A stretch of DNA of 24,723 nucleotides, taken from Deltaproteobacteria bacterium. GTDB lineage: Bacteria > Bdellovibrionota_B > Oligoflexia > Oligoflexales > Bog-1112. A program made the position numbers and the translations under genes. How positions within the stretch are numbered: position 1 is the first letter of the stretch; the number at the start of each line of letters is the position of its first letter. Location of the stretch: positions 1-24,723 of the forward strand of contig JACPKR010000056.1 of the NCBI GenBank assembly GCA_016186945.1, read 5' to 3'. The notes beneath the pieces are model-generated. The model was not told the DNA's origin. It worked only from the letters and a program-made list of their open reading frames with translations, and did not search any database. Of the stretch, positions 7,601-16,468 are shown one piece after another.

Positions 7601-9004
7601 ATGAAACTTTATTGCGAACACACGGCTTTGCTTCAACCCGATGGCAAGTGGGGTCTTTACCCGGCTCTTGTGGAAATAGATCATGCGCACATCAGAGCCG
7701 TTACAAAAGGGAGCAGCAAGGAGCTTCCAGACGACACTATCAACCTCAAAGGAAAAATGCTGACCCCGGCGTTTGTCAACGCCCACACTCATCTTGCCAT
7801 GAACTTCTTCAGAGCGCTCTCCATAGGGGAATCAGCGAGTGGGAACATGGTGACCGATTTTTACTTCCAAGTAGAATCGAGGCTCGCGCCTGAAGATGTA
7901 CGCGCCTTCGCTCGCATGGGAGCATACGAGAGCCTGCTGTTTGGCGTCGGTTTTGTCTGGGACCACTACTACCACGGAGAGGCGCTTGCCCAGGCGCTCG
8001 AAGATGTGGGGTTAAGTGGAGTCGTCGCGCCTACCTTGCAAGATTTGCAGGGGCCCGGTGCTGAACACTGGGAGCGGGAATGGCGTAATACCGAGGCCGT
8101 TGCGAGTTCCCGTCATCTCGCGGAGAAAGGAATCGTCGCGGCCTGGGGCCCCCACGCTACGGATACTGTCAGCCCTTCTCTTTGGAAGATGATACGCGAG
8201 ACAGGCTCCGGACTACCGTTCCATGCTCACCTGGCTCAATCACGGGAAGAGTTTCAAAGCATTTGGTCGCGTGAACAATGTTCTCCCCTCCAATTCCTTG
8301 CACGACTAGGTATGTTTTCGGAAGAGAGACCAGCGATGCTGGCTCATGGAATTTATCTGCACGATAGGGATCTGTCGTTTCTTGCTTCCCAGCCGAACGC
8401 AAGCCTCGTCTCATGCCCATTCTCGCAAATCATATTCGATTTTCCAGCAAATATCTGTGAATGGGAAAGGAAGAAGATCGCGTGGGCAGTAGCAACGGAT
8501 TGCACACCCAGCAACGACTCTTTCAATGTACAAAAGGAACTTCGCATGGTTTCCGGATTTCCTCTACAGGAACTATCCTACTCACCAAACTATGCAGGCT
8601 TTCGTACCGGGCAAAACGATCTGGGAACACTGACCCGTCAGCGTAGGAAGATATGGGACGACAGCGGACCTTTTCGCGATTCAAGTTTCCTTCTCTCGAA
8701 AATCTGGGACACTCCGGGGAAACTTCACCCCCAGGTCCGCACAGGAACCCTGGACAGCGGGGCCCTTGCCAACTTTATCGTATGGGACTTGGAACATCCT
8801 ACGTTTTGGCCGGCTCATAGTCTGCGTGCGGTCGCTTTCAATGATTCGACTCCCGCCATTCATAGGATGATGGTCGCAGGGCAATGGCTGGGAAGGGAAG
8901 GAGAATTTGCTCAGAGTATCGTAAGTTCCCAAACCTATAAGGAAGCACTGACGGAGGCAAATGAACGCTTAAAATCACTGGCCAAACGCATCGCTTCCAC
9001 ATGA
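7601..9004 (+). CDS. Metal-dependent amidohydrolase, COG0402 type
   Basis: A 467-residue TIM-barrel amidohydrolase related to the SAH/MTA deaminase, guanine deaminase and chlorohydrolase (TrzN/SsnA) group. Metal ligands are visible: HxH in VNAHTHLAMNFF (His62, His64), FHAHLAQ (His208/His210), LAHGIYLHD (His249) and ATDCTPSND (Asp300). The N-terminal beta-sandwich (to about 55) and the return strand near the C-terminus (TGTLDSGALANFIVWDL) are both present, so the protein is complete. The likely reaction is hydrolytic deamination or dechlorination of a purine- or triazine-like ring; the substrate is unknown. The start at 7601 has AAGGA 7 bp upstream; the longer open frame overlaps the previous gene and is not used. 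Last gene of the operon. Confidence 0.85.
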   Translation: MKLYCEHTALLQPDGKWGLYPALVEIDHAHIRAVTKGSSKELPDDTINLKGKMLTPAFVNAHTHLAMNFFRALSIGESASGNMVTDFYFQVESRLAPEDVRAFARMGAYESLLFGVGFVWDHYYHGEALAQALEDVGLSGVVAPTLQDLQGPGAEHWEREWRNTEAVASSRHLAEKGIVAAWGPHATDTVSPSLWKMIRETGSGLPFHAHLAQSREEFQSIWSREQCSPLQFLARLGMFSEERPAMLAHGIYLHDRDLSFLASQPNASLVSCPFSQIIFDFPANICEWERKKIAWAVATDCTPSNDSFNVQKELRMVSGFPLQELSYSPNYAGFRTGQNDLGTLTRQRRKIWDDSGPFRDSSFLLSKIWDTPGKLHPQVRTGTLDSGALANFIVWDLEHPTFWPAHSLRAVAFNDSTPAIHRMMVAGQWLGREGEFAQSIVSSQTYKEALTEANERLKSLAKRIAST

Positions 9005-9009
9005 ATTTT

Positions 9010-9030
9010 AGATTTTCCTAGCAAATCTTT
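9010..9030 (+). terminator. Weak A/T-rich hairpin after the amidohydrolase gene
   Basis: AGATTT (9010-9015) pairs with AAATCT (9023-9028), followed by TT. The stem is short and AT-rich, so termination here is doubtful. The rest of 9031-9131 shows no clear promoter, but it ends in a strong ribosome binding site (AGGAGGAG, 9117-9124) for the next gene. Confidence 0.2.
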
Positions 9031-9131
9031 AAGACTACAAAAAACTTTCAATTAAAACTTAATCCTTTCGATCTCCTACCGATAGTCAGCTGGCTGAAAT
9101 ATGCAGAGCCTTTATCAGGAGGAGTCACGTC

Positions 9132-9914
9132 ATGAAAGGTAATGAGTTTGCACTATTCGTGATCCTTGGTGTCCTTTTGCTGAACCCAAAAATTGCCGCT
9201 AAGGATGTGCTAAGACAAATCGAAGCTCCAAAATTATTTCATCTGAATTTTGGAGTAGTCGTCAGGAATGAAAACTATACCATCTATCGGAGTGCTGCTC
9301 TCGGCTCAAGTGGGTTGAAGCTATTGAGCTGGTATATGAATGCGAACGATCTCCCCTTTCCCAAGACCATTATTTACATGAACAAGGATGGTTACGCGTT
9401 CCCTCAGTATTTTGCCTTGCAGGAGTATTTCAAGAGTAACGATTACGGGTTTACCTTTCATCATCCCTTCGGGGATCTGCGCACATACGTGGATGGAGAC
9501 AACCCATACTACCCGAAGGACGACATAGATACGGCATCAGTGCTTGGCAAGGAAGCGCGGCGCTATTTCGAACTGCGTGATGACGGAGTCGATGGGGGCC
9601 TGCAAACTGTGTTGAATGTTTTAGATGTAGTCCTGAATCCAGCAAACCAGCCCGTATTGATTCATTGCCAGGGGGGACGCCATCGCACAGGGATGCTTGC
9701 CATGATCCTTCGTTACCTTCAGGGTGGGTTTTGGGTGAACGGGCCGCGCACAAGAAAACAGGGACTTGAGCTTAACCCTGCTCAATACGAGTACTACGTG
9801 TTCAATAAACTGCTTTTTAGAGAAGAGAATATCAAGTTTATTGAAGCGTTCAGCGAGGATGATCGTTTCAAAGCGCTTCGTGATCAATATGGAGAAAGTC
9901 TCCAGGAAGACTGA
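9132..9914 (+). CDS. Exported tyrosine/dual-specificity phosphatase-like protein
   Basis: A 260-residue protein with an N-terminal hydrophobic segment (FALFVILGVLLLN, ending near IAAKD at about 25) that looks like a signal peptide, so it is probably periplasmic. The Cys-based phosphatase loop is VLIHCQGGRHRTGM: Cys179 is the nucleophile and Arg185 binds phosphate (HC-x5-R-T-G). The general-acid Asp is probably in the stretch at 115-131 (DLRTYVDGDNPYYPKDD). It resembles bacterial and fungal Siw14-like or PTP/DSP families acting on phosphotyrosine or inositol phosphates; the substrate is unknown. The start is set by AGGAGGAG with a 7-bp spacer. It is monocistronic and convergent with the DksA-like gene. 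Confidence 0.8.
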   Translation: MKGNEFALFVILGVLLLNPKIAAKDVLRQIEAPKLFHLNFGVVVRNENYTIYRSAALGSSGLKLLSWYMNANDLPFPKTIIYMNKDGYAFPQYFALQEYFKSNDYGFTFHHPFGDLRTYVDGDNPYYPKDDIDTASVLGKEARRYFELRDDGVDGGLQTVLNVLDVVLNPANQPVLIHCQGGRHRTGMLAMILRYLQGGFWVNGPRTRKQGLELNPAQYEYYVFNKLLFREENIKFIEAFSEDDRFKALRDQYGESLQED

Positions 9915-9927
9915 GGAAGATTCCTCA
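9912..9927. terminator. Palindrome between convergent genes
   Basis: TGAGGAAGATTCCTCA is a perfect palindrome that includes the stop codon of the phosphatase gene and ends just before the stop of the DksA-like gene. It forms a 6-bp stem with a 4-base loop. It can act in both directions, but the T tract is poor on the plus strand. Confidence 0.4.
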
Positions 9928-10386
9928 CTATTTGAAAAAAGCGTATTGATCTTCTGGTTTCGATTTTAAAAGCTTTTTGTGTTTTTCAAGAATGCTCTTG
10001 TGCTCGACACTGTGCCTAACCCATGGTGTCAGTTCAAGCCGCTTTTTGGGAATGATCTCACCTGTGCCTTCGCAATAACCGTAGTCACCCGTGTGAATCT
10101 TCTTCAAGGCATGATCGATTTCTCTGAGCAATTTTCGAGACCGATCGAGTAAACGAAAGGTTAAGTCCTGCTCTATCGACACACTTGCTATGTCAACGTC
10201 ATCCTTCATTTCATTCGCATCAAGCTTGATGCGGTTCGATCCGATTGTCACTTTTTCCTGGTCAATGATCTCGCTTTTCTTTTCCAGCAAGCGACTCTTG
10301 AACCACAAAAGCTCCGTCGGTGAGAAAATGTCGGACCCTGCGATCCCTTCATCCAACGCTTCCCTATTTTTAACTGCAGCATCCAT
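9928..10386 (-). CDS. dksA: DksA-like RNA polymerase regulator lacking zinc cysteines
   Basis: A 152-residue DksA/TraR-family protein. DksA enters the RNA polymerase secondary channel and, with ppGpp, retunes rRNA and amino-acid promoters. The coiled coil spans about 20-100 and keeps the tip motif D-x-x-D-x-A (Asp62, Asp65, Ala67), needed for activity. The C-terminal globular motif is DYGYCEGTGEIIPKKRLE: only Cys105 of the four zinc ligands remains, with Thr108, Ser126 and His129 at the others. Such zinc-less DksA forms are common in Alphaproteobacteria. The ATG at 10386 is used because GGAGG lies 5 bp upstream; a TTG 15 bp earlier has no such site. Confidence 0.85.
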   Translation of the reverse strand: MDAAVKNREALDEGIAGSDIFSPTELLWFKSRLLEKKSEIIDQEKVTIGSNRIKLDANEMKDDVDIASVSIEQDLTFRLLDRSRKLLREIDHALKKIHTGDYGYCEGTGEIIPKKRLELTPWVRHSVEHKSILEKHKKLLKSKPEDQYAFFK

Positions 10387-10646
10387 GGGAACCTCCGTCA
10401 AACTGAATCAACTGTGCCATTACTGCATAACCGACAGGATCTATCATCCATGCACCAACCTTACATAATATCGAATCGTTTTGGAAACGTTTTTTGAACG
10501 TGATTACGAATGCTTAGCTCAAAATAAATGCACATATATAGCTGGCATTTTAGACTTTTCAACATAAACTTGACGGCGTTCTAAGAAAGGCTTAGAGCCT
10601 ATAGATTTGATATAAATCTCCTTCTTACTAATCGGTTTAGGTTCCC
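10387..10646. other. Divergent intergenic region between dksA-like and addB
   Basis: These 260 bp separate two divergent genes and should contain both promoters. A TTGACG at 10570-10575 could be a -35 for addB, but there is no good -10 at normal spacing (TATAGA at 10600 is 24 bp away). AT-rich stretches such as TATAAA (10611) and, for the minus strand, TATTAT near 10470 are possible -10 elements. No repeat, RNA gene or hairpin of note was seen. Confidence 0.4.
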
Positions 10647-13600
10647 ATGAGTATAAAAATAGTAAAGAAAAGTGAATGCCTCTTAACCCTCCTGCGTGAA
10701 GAGCTGAGTGCTTTGGGAAACGATCAAGTCAGTGAAAGCATCGTTATCTTGCCGACACAGCGCCTTTCTCAATACCTTCTGGAATTGTTGAAGAGAGAAA
10801 ACCTGCTTGTTCCCCCGACTGTCGTCACGCTGGATAGTTTTATTAGTAGATTCTCACAAACCGGTAAAAATGACGTAGTCCTTCTGCCGCATATCAGCGA
10901 ATGGGTGATGTCGTCTTTGATAAGTGAGTGCCGCTTTCGTCATATTCAGAAAGGACATGCTCATGAAATCTGTGAACTGTTTTCTCAATTGGAGGATGGA
11001 GGGTCGAAGTACGATTTTTTTGATAGTCTCAAGAATATTATAAGAACTGATGTGTATAGAGACGAGCAATACGTCGATAGCCTTTGGGAACGTGTTGATG
11101 AGCTTGCCACGCTTTGCGAGCGTTTTTATTCGGCTTTGGAAAAGCGAAACATTCTGACGACAGGTCAGAGAACAATGATAGCGATGGAATCCCTGACAGA
11201 AAGGTGGACGGACAGTGACCGACTTCCCTGGTATAAAGTCTTTTTTGCCGGCTTCACAACGGCTAGAACAAATCAGAAAAAATTTCTTCGCTTCCTTGCG
11301 CGGAAAAAGAACGTTCAGTTTTTGCTTTCTGACCCACCTGTTTTTGTAGGTACTGTAAATCCATTGAAAGATTTCCTGGATAGTCTGGGAGGGATGCAGA
11401 AGAGTTCCGAGACGAGCGGCGAACGGGGAGCATCTGCTCAACCCTGTCTTGTGAAAGAGCAATGTCTTGTGTTTGAGGCAGATTCTCTTTCATCGGAAAC
11501 GGACATTGCCTTTTCGATGTTGGATTCCTGCATCGAAAAAGGCATCCCTCCTGCTCGCATCGGCCTACTGGTAAGCGACGAAAGAGCCTATGGACCCTAC
11601 ATAGAACACGCTCTTGCTAAGCGAAACCTTCCCGTCAATCTTGCTGTAACGAGCACCTTTCCTCATACAAGCCCTGGCTCATGGCTTTTAGCTCTATGCA
11701 AGATGCTGGAACATCCTGAAGACAACAGTTTCTTGAAACAGGTACTGTTCCACCCCCTGTCAAAAGAAGCATTAAAGATAATGAGCGACGAAGAGTCGGA
11801 GGACATGTTTGATTACATGGTGACAATCAATGCTGCACTGTCGTTCACCATTCTTTGGAGAGAACAAATTTTCGAAGACTTGCGCCTGTTGAATCTTTTC
11901 AAACATTTGAAGGAACTTCTTCACCCTGTTTTTGAGAACAAGAGGCGAACCGTTACCGAGTGGCAATTAGAGTTTCAGAAGCTTGGTATGGAACTTCTGA
12001 AAACTGGAACGGCGAGCGCTGAGGCGCCAAGCAGAGAAGCGGAAGAAATAACTTCCGATGCTCTCGTAAATAGATTGATCCTGGTGTACCCATCCGTTTC
12101 ACCTGCGGAGCAGAAGGCATGCAAGGAGCTTTTTGATTCGCTGCAGCAATGGGGGACACTTTGGAATGATAAAGTGACGTGTCAGGAATTTTTCAAGGCC
12201 GTTGCAGATAAAATCAAAAACTTAGAGACACACACGATAGGGTTTCCCCATACTGGTGTGCAGATTTTGAATATCGTCGAAGCTCGTTACGTACCTTTCG
12301 AGGTTATCATAGTCCTCGGTTGCAACGAAGGACGCTTTCCCAAAGGTTTGCCAAGTGATCGCTTGATCGACGATTCGTTGAAGGTAAAGGCTGGGCTGTC
12401 GGGTTGGCGTTATATAGAAGCGTTGGAAGACACCACGTTCCATCTGCTTTGTACCCAGGCCCAGCATTATGCGTTCCTGTACAACCGTGCGGATGCATCG
12501 TCTCGCTCCCGCTTCCTTGAGCGCCTGCTTACCATCGACCAGGCTTCGTTCCTCCCCACTCTTTCCGGCCGTCCGAGCGACTCCCCTGGGCCCCCCCCCT
12601 TGCCCACCCACCCTTGTTATCCCAAACCCACATGCCACTCGGGACCACGAGACCGACGGGGTAGCACTCCCGCGGTCAACAGCGACCCGAGCATGACCCT
12701 TGAGGTGCAGCTGCGAAGTTTTGACAGACCCCAACCCTTCTCAAGCAGTGAAGCTGGAGACTTCAAGCCTGAAAGGCGCTCGCTTTTTGCAACAGTGTCT
12801 GCAAGTTCCCTGGAGAACTTGTTTAGTTGTCCGTACCGCTTCCTCCTCTCCAAGCTGGGGGTCAAGGAGAGGGGAGACGATCCACCCGCACTGTGGGAGG
12901 GGCGATGGCTGCATCAGATCCTCGAGGCTTTCTTCACCGGCAGCACGGAGGAGAAAGCACTCATGGATCCACTACCCCTTCCTCTTCGCCTCGCGAACGA
13001 CTCGATTCTCAGCTTCGCTCAGGAAAGACTAGAGACGTTGAGCAAACTCATCCTTCCCGAGAACGTCAGGCAGACCCCCTTCTACCTGCACCTCGTACAC
13101 TTTGCTTGGCCAAGATTTGCCGAACACTGGCGAAAGTTTTTCGAACCGTGCGGTCAGGAAACTTCGCAGCTCAACCTTTCCCGATACTACAAGGAATATC
13201 CTCTGTCCGTCGAACGACATTTGCTCAACCATGAAAACGTCTCCACACGTATAACGGGAAAAATTGATAGTGTGAATGTCCTCGGACAAGGCTTCATACT
13301 GTCCGACTATAAAAGGAAAAGGACCGACAGTGTAAAGGACGTTAACTCCGGACAATCCCCGCAACTTCCCCTTTACGCCCTTGCGCTGGAACACGACCTG
13401 CTCAAAGATAGGGAGGCGGCTCTCGACCACGGTTTGACGGGCTACTGGAGCATCCTCGACGGACAATGGCATGCGCGAGGCTTGGGTGAAAATATACGGA
13501 GCTGGGCTGTCGAAAGGAAGCTTGCAACGACGCAAACTCCCTCTCTTAAGCATCAAGCTGAAAAATTGAGAAAACTTTGGGAAGAAGCTTGTCGGAATTT

Positions 13601-13691
13601 CTTGAAAGAAGAGAAACCATTCATCCCGACTCCAGGCAAGCATTGCGACACTTGCAGCTTCTCCAGCATTTGTCGCAAGAACGACCTATAG
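10647..13691 (+). CDS. addB: AddB-like subunit with Fe-S PD-(D/E)XK nuclease domain
   Basis: A 1014-residue homologue of AddB, partner of AddA in processing double-strand breaks for RecA. The N-terminal two thirds is the degenerate helicase-like part (VILPTQRLSQYL at about 33-44; GVQILNIVEARYVPFEVIIV and GCNEGRFPKG later), with no Walker A motif. The C-terminal PD-(D/E)XK nuclease has GKID (Asp874), SDYKRK (Asp887, Lys889) and PQLPLYA. Four cysteines match the AddB 4Fe-4S pattern: Cys728 (FSCPYRF), then Cys1000, Cys1003 and Cys1009 (C-x2-C-x5-C). A proline-rich linker near 635-690 includes an in-frame palindrome. Its stop codon TAG lies inside the end of a MITE. The early part of the gene is AT-richer than the middle. 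Confidence 0.85.
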   Translation: MSIKIVKKSECLLTLLREELSALGNDQVSESIVILPTQRLSQYLLELLKRENLLVPPTVVTLDSFISRFSQTGKNDVVLLPHISEWVMSSLISECRFRHIQKGHAHEICELFSQLEDGGSKYDFFDSLKNIIRTDVYRDEQYVDSLWERVDELATLCERFYSALEKRNILTTGQRTMIAMESLTERWTDSDRLPWYKVFFAGFTTARTNQKKFLRFLARKKNVQFLLSDPPVFVGTVNPLKDFLDSLGGMQKSSETSGERGASAQPCLVKEQCLVFEADSLSSETDIAFSMLDSCIEKGIPPARIGLLVSDERAYGPYIEHALAKRNLPVNLAVTSTFPHTSPGSWLLALCKMLEHPEDNSFLKQVLFHPLSKEALKIMSDEESEDMFDYMVTINAALSFTILWREQIFEDLRLLNLFKHLKELLHPVFENKRRTVTEWQLEFQKLGMELLKTGTASAEAPSREAEEITSDALVNRLILVYPSVSPAEQKACKELFDSLQQWGTLWNDKVTCQEFFKAVADKIKNLETHTIGFPHTGVQILNIVEARYVPFEVIIVLGCNEGRFPKGLPSDRLIDDSLKVKAGLSGWRYIEALEDTTFHLLCTQAQHYAFLYNRADASSRSRFLERLLTIDQASFLPTLSGRPSDSPGPPPLPTHPCYPKPTCHSGPRDRRGSTPAVNSDPSMTLEVQLRSFDRPQPFSSSEAGDFKPERRSLFATVSASSLENLFSCPYRFLLSKLGVKERGDDPPALWEGRWLHQILEAFFTGSTEEKALMDPLPLPLRLANDSILSFAQERLETLSKLILPENVRQTPFYLHLVHFAWPRFAEHWRKFFEPCGQETSQLNLSRYYKEYPLSVERHLLNHENVSTRITGKIDSVNVLGQGFILSDYKRKRTDSVKDVNSGQSPQLPLYALALEHDLLKDREAALDHGLTGYWSILDGQWHARGLGENIRSWAVERKLATTQTPSLKHQAEKLRKLWEEACRNFLKEEKPFIPTPGKHCDTCSFSSICRKNDL
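12631..12695 (+). repeat. Palindromic element inserted in frame in addB
   Basis: An inner stem pairs GACCGACGGG (12651-12660) with CCCGCGGTC (12669-12677), with one bulged A. An outer stem pairs CATGCCACTCGGG (12631-12643) with CCCGAGCATG (12686-12695), with three extra bases on the left. CCCGCGGTCAA is an exact 11-base match to the core of the palindrome array at 1-238. The element lies in the linker between the helicase-like and nuclease parts of AddB and adds about 22 residues without a stop. Confidence 0.55.
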
Positions 13692-13851
13692 TATTTGGGA
13701 AAAAGAATTTGTGGAGAGGACCTTTTTTGAAAAAAAGTTCCCCTCCACGCCTCCCCCCAAAAAACTTTATATACTGAAGTTTTTGAAAAGGGGCTTGGGG
13801 AAATAACTTTTTTCAAAAAGGTTGTCCCCAAATTGATTATCTTGAACACTA
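13689..13851 (+). repeat. 163-bp MITE, copy A, flanked by TA
   Basis: A short non-coding element with terminal inverted repeats (TAGTATTTGGG at the left, CTTGAACACTA at the right) and a TA dinucleotide directly outside each end (13687-13688 and 13852-13853), the target duplication typical of Tc1/mariner-IS630 elements. Its interior is full of complementary A/T and G/C runs that fold into a long imperfect hairpin. An inverted copy of the same length lies at 19928-20090, with about nine differences by eye. The left end supplies the TAG stop of addB, and the right end lies 31 bp before the addA start. It widens the addB-addA gap to 191 bp. Confidence 0.85.
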
Positions 13852-13882
13852 TAGTGTTCTCACACATACCGGAGAGCGAAAC

Positions 13883-16468
13883 ATGACCCGATCTCTCAAT
13901 CCGCAAAATCCATACGACAGCTTCGCCGTGCAAGCATCGGCAGGAACGGGAAAAACATATCAGCTGAGCAGACGTTTTCTCAACCTGGTAGGAGCAGGAG
14001 CTGATCCCCAGGAGATCCTTACCATCACGTTCACGGTCAAGGCTGCTGGGGAAATGAAAGAACGGATTATAAAAGAAGCAGCTCGCCTTCTTGCAGACCT
14101 AACACGACAGGCACAGTTTGAAGCGGAGCTTGCGACCCATTTTCAACTGTTCCGCACGTCACAGGAGTGGGCTGTCAAACCACCTCGCTCGGCATGGGAG
14201 ACGGCGCACCGGATCCTTTCCTCTACACAAACTCTGAGGATTTCAACGATCGATGCTCTCTTCTACGAATGGACCGCTAAGTTTCCCTGGGAGTCAAGTG
14301 CGAAAGCAGATGGGAAAGATCAACTCACGCTTCCTTTTAAGCTTCTGGACGCAATCCAGACTCAGGAAATCAACCGTTCCGCATGGGACCGACTGTTCTC
14401 ACTGCCCCAACACTCCCCGTCTACGTTGAACAGTTGCCGGATTCTTTTGGAACATAATGCATCTCAGGGGATCCTTGGTTGGGAACAAAATGTGTTCGAC
14501 CTCTTCCGTTATTGTACGTTCCTCTGGCAAACAGAACAATTGCACGGGGAAGCCCTTCTCTCGTACGACCTCGGTGCTCAATATACGGTTGATCAAGTCT
14601 TCGGGCTAATCACAAATGAACTGTATGCCATCATTGGGGAAACAAGTCGAAGAGAGCCATTGCTCGATGCACTCACCCGTAGGGACCTGCAAGCTTTTTT
14701 TCGAGAACGGTTTTTCAACCAGGAGGGAGAGGTCAGCGGGAACCTCATTCGGGGGCGCAAGCGTGAGAAGCTTTTGCCCCAGATTACCAAAGTGGATGAT
14801 GTAATGGGTCAGTTCCTGGCACAAAAAAAACTGGACAGTCTCAACAAGACGGGTCAGGCCCTGTGTCAGCTTTATAAGACTTGGATTTCCGAGAGAGAGG
14901 TCCTCAAACGAAAAATGGGGTTCGTTGAATTCCACGACCTTGCTATGGGAACCTATCGACTGTTTCACAATCCCGAGAGCATAGGAGCAACATGGCAGAT
15001 TCAGCGCTCGTTCCAACACATTCTGATCGACGAATTCCAGGACACAAGTTTTCTTCAATGGTCCATCTTTCGTCGCTTGATGGAGGAAGTTCTCTCGGGG
15101 CAATTCCATGAGCAGGGTGGGCTTCCAGGGACTGTTTTTCTCGTGGGAGATAAAAAGCAGTCAATCTATGGCTTTCGGGAAGCAGAACCTGCCGTGCTGG
15201 ATCACACGAGTGTGTTGTTGTCTCAGTTTGAAAAACACAGTATTCCTCTACACGAAAGTTATCGTTCTTCATCTGTCATTCTCGATTTCGTCAATCGCTT
15301 TTTTACACGGCATATAGATAAGAATTTCCCTGTTCATATAACGGCAAAAGACGAAAGCGGTGCCCCCGTCATCCCAGATTGCGGAAATGTACTTGTCCAC
15401 GAGGAATGCAAGGCGAATGAAAAGGAAAACCGAAGCGCCATTGAAGAAGAAGCTGAGTTTATTGGATCCTTCCTAAGACAGGCCCTGAATGGTGAAAGGC
15501 CCCATCCTGTCTTCGATAAGTTGACTCGACAATTTCGCCCCCTGCAAGCGTCCGATTGTGCCATTCTCTATAGAACCAGCCTTCATGTGGAATGCTTTGA
15601 ACAAGCTCTTCGCGCTCACAACGTTCCCTACTACCGGGAAGAAAGGAAAGGTTTCTTCAAACGCCAGGAAATTTTAGACTGCCTTGCGCTTTTCCGCTTT
15701 CTTTTGACACCAAGCGATATCGTATCGCTTCTGAGTATATTAAAAAGTCCCATGCTGGGGGTAAATGACAGCTTGATACTGAGTGCCCTGGACGCGACAC
15801 AGAAAGAAGAACGACGTGAACTTGCCATCCTTGATTACATCGGAAACGATCTGCCGGAACTGATGAACAAACTCAAACATTTCATGCTACAGGCGTTCGC
15901 ACTTCCTCCCTATAAATTATGGGAAGAAATCGAGAACTCTTTCTCTGTTCGCGAAACTTACGCAACTATAGCGGGTTTGGAAGGTGACATAGCACTCAAC
16001 AATTTGCAGAGATTCAAAGACATTGTCATTAGTTTATGCAATGACGGGAGTGTCTCGTTAGCCCTTCTTCTTCCCGAACTGGAGACACTTGCGGAAAAGG
16101 ATGAAGAAGCCTCCCAGGTGGGTAGGCTTGAGGCTGTCAAGCTAATGACCATACACAAGGCGAAGGGTTTGGAATTTCCTTTGCTTGTGCTCGTAGAGAC
16201 CAGCGATCCGTGGTACAGGACCGATCGCTACTGGTCAAAGGTGCAGGGGGAACGCCCAGGCATTGCCTTTGTCGGTACTCGCGAGAAAAGACCGGGCAAG
16301 CATGTGCAGCTCAACGCCCTTCTTGAAGCAAACAGACGATCTCTCAGGGAAGAAGCCGAACGACTGCTTTACGTTGCCCTCACCCGTGCCAGTCAGTATC
16401 TTGTGATCACAGCGCATGAAAACAAGACGCGCGCAGAAAACTTCTATACACTCTTCGGTAATACGTAA
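13883..16468 (+). CDS. addA: AddA-like UvrD/Rep helicase without nuclease domain
   Basis: An 861-residue superfamily 1A helicase. Motifs in order: Walker A ASAGTGKT (18-25), ILTITFTVKAAGEMKERI (Ia), Walker B LIDEFQD (381-387), VGDKKQSIYGFR (III), LHESYRSS (IV), LMTIHKAKGLEFP (V) and EEAERLLYVALTRA (VI, near the end). In AddA and RecB a RecB-type nuclease domain follows motif VI; here the protein ends about 25 residues after it. AddAB of this organism would thus have one nuclease, in AddB. GGAGA lies 7 bp before the ATG. The last codons and the TAA stop fall within a G-run element end (GTAATACGTAA), so the C-terminus may have been cut by that insertion. Confidence 0.85.
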   Translation: MTRSLNPQNPYDSFAVQASAGTGKTYQLSRRFLNLVGAGADPQEILTITFTVKAAGEMKERIIKEAARLLADLTRQAQFEAELATHFQLFRTSQEWAVKPPRSAWETAHRILSSTQTLRISTIDALFYEWTAKFPWESSAKADGKDQLTLPFKLLDAIQTQEINRSAWDRLFSLPQHSPSTLNSCRILLEHNASQGILGWEQNVFDLFRYCTFLWQTEQLHGEALLSYDLGAQYTVDQVFGLITNELYAIIGETSRREPLLDALTRRDLQAFFRERFFNQEGEVSGNLIRGRKREKLLPQITKVDDVMGQFLAQKKLDSLNKTGQALCQLYKTWISEREVLKRKMGFVEFHDLAMGTYRLFHNPESIGATWQIQRSFQHILIDEFQDTSFLQWSIFRRLMEEVLSGQFHEQGGLPGTVFLVGDKKQSIYGFREAEPAVLDHTSVLLSQFEKHSIPLHESYRSSSVILDFVNRFFTRHIDKNFPVHITAKDESGAPVIPDCGNVLVHEECKANEKENRSAIEEEAEFIGSFLRQALNGERPHPVFDKLTRQFRPLQASDCAILYRTSLHVECFEQALRAHNVPYYREERKGFFKRQEILDCLALFRFLLTPSDIVSLLSILKSPMLGVNDSLILSALDATQKEERRELAILDYIGNDLPELMNKLKHFMLQAFALPPYKLWEEIENSFSVRETYATIAGLEGDIALNNLQRFKDIVISLCNDGSVSLALLLPELETLAEKDEEASQVGRLEAVKLMTIHKAKGLEFPLLVLVETSDPWYRTDRYWSKVQGERPGIAFVGTREKRPGKHVQLNALLEANRRSLREEAERLLYVALTRASQYLVITAHENKTRAENFYTLFGNT

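Noticed and set aside
10570-10606. Strong promoter for addB at TTGACG
   Set aside because: The nearest TATAGA is 24 bp away, outside usual spacing, so it was kept only as a remark.
10854-11462. 202-residue open frame antisense to addB
   Set aside because: No ribosome binding site or recognisable domain; it is a shadow of the addB reading frame.
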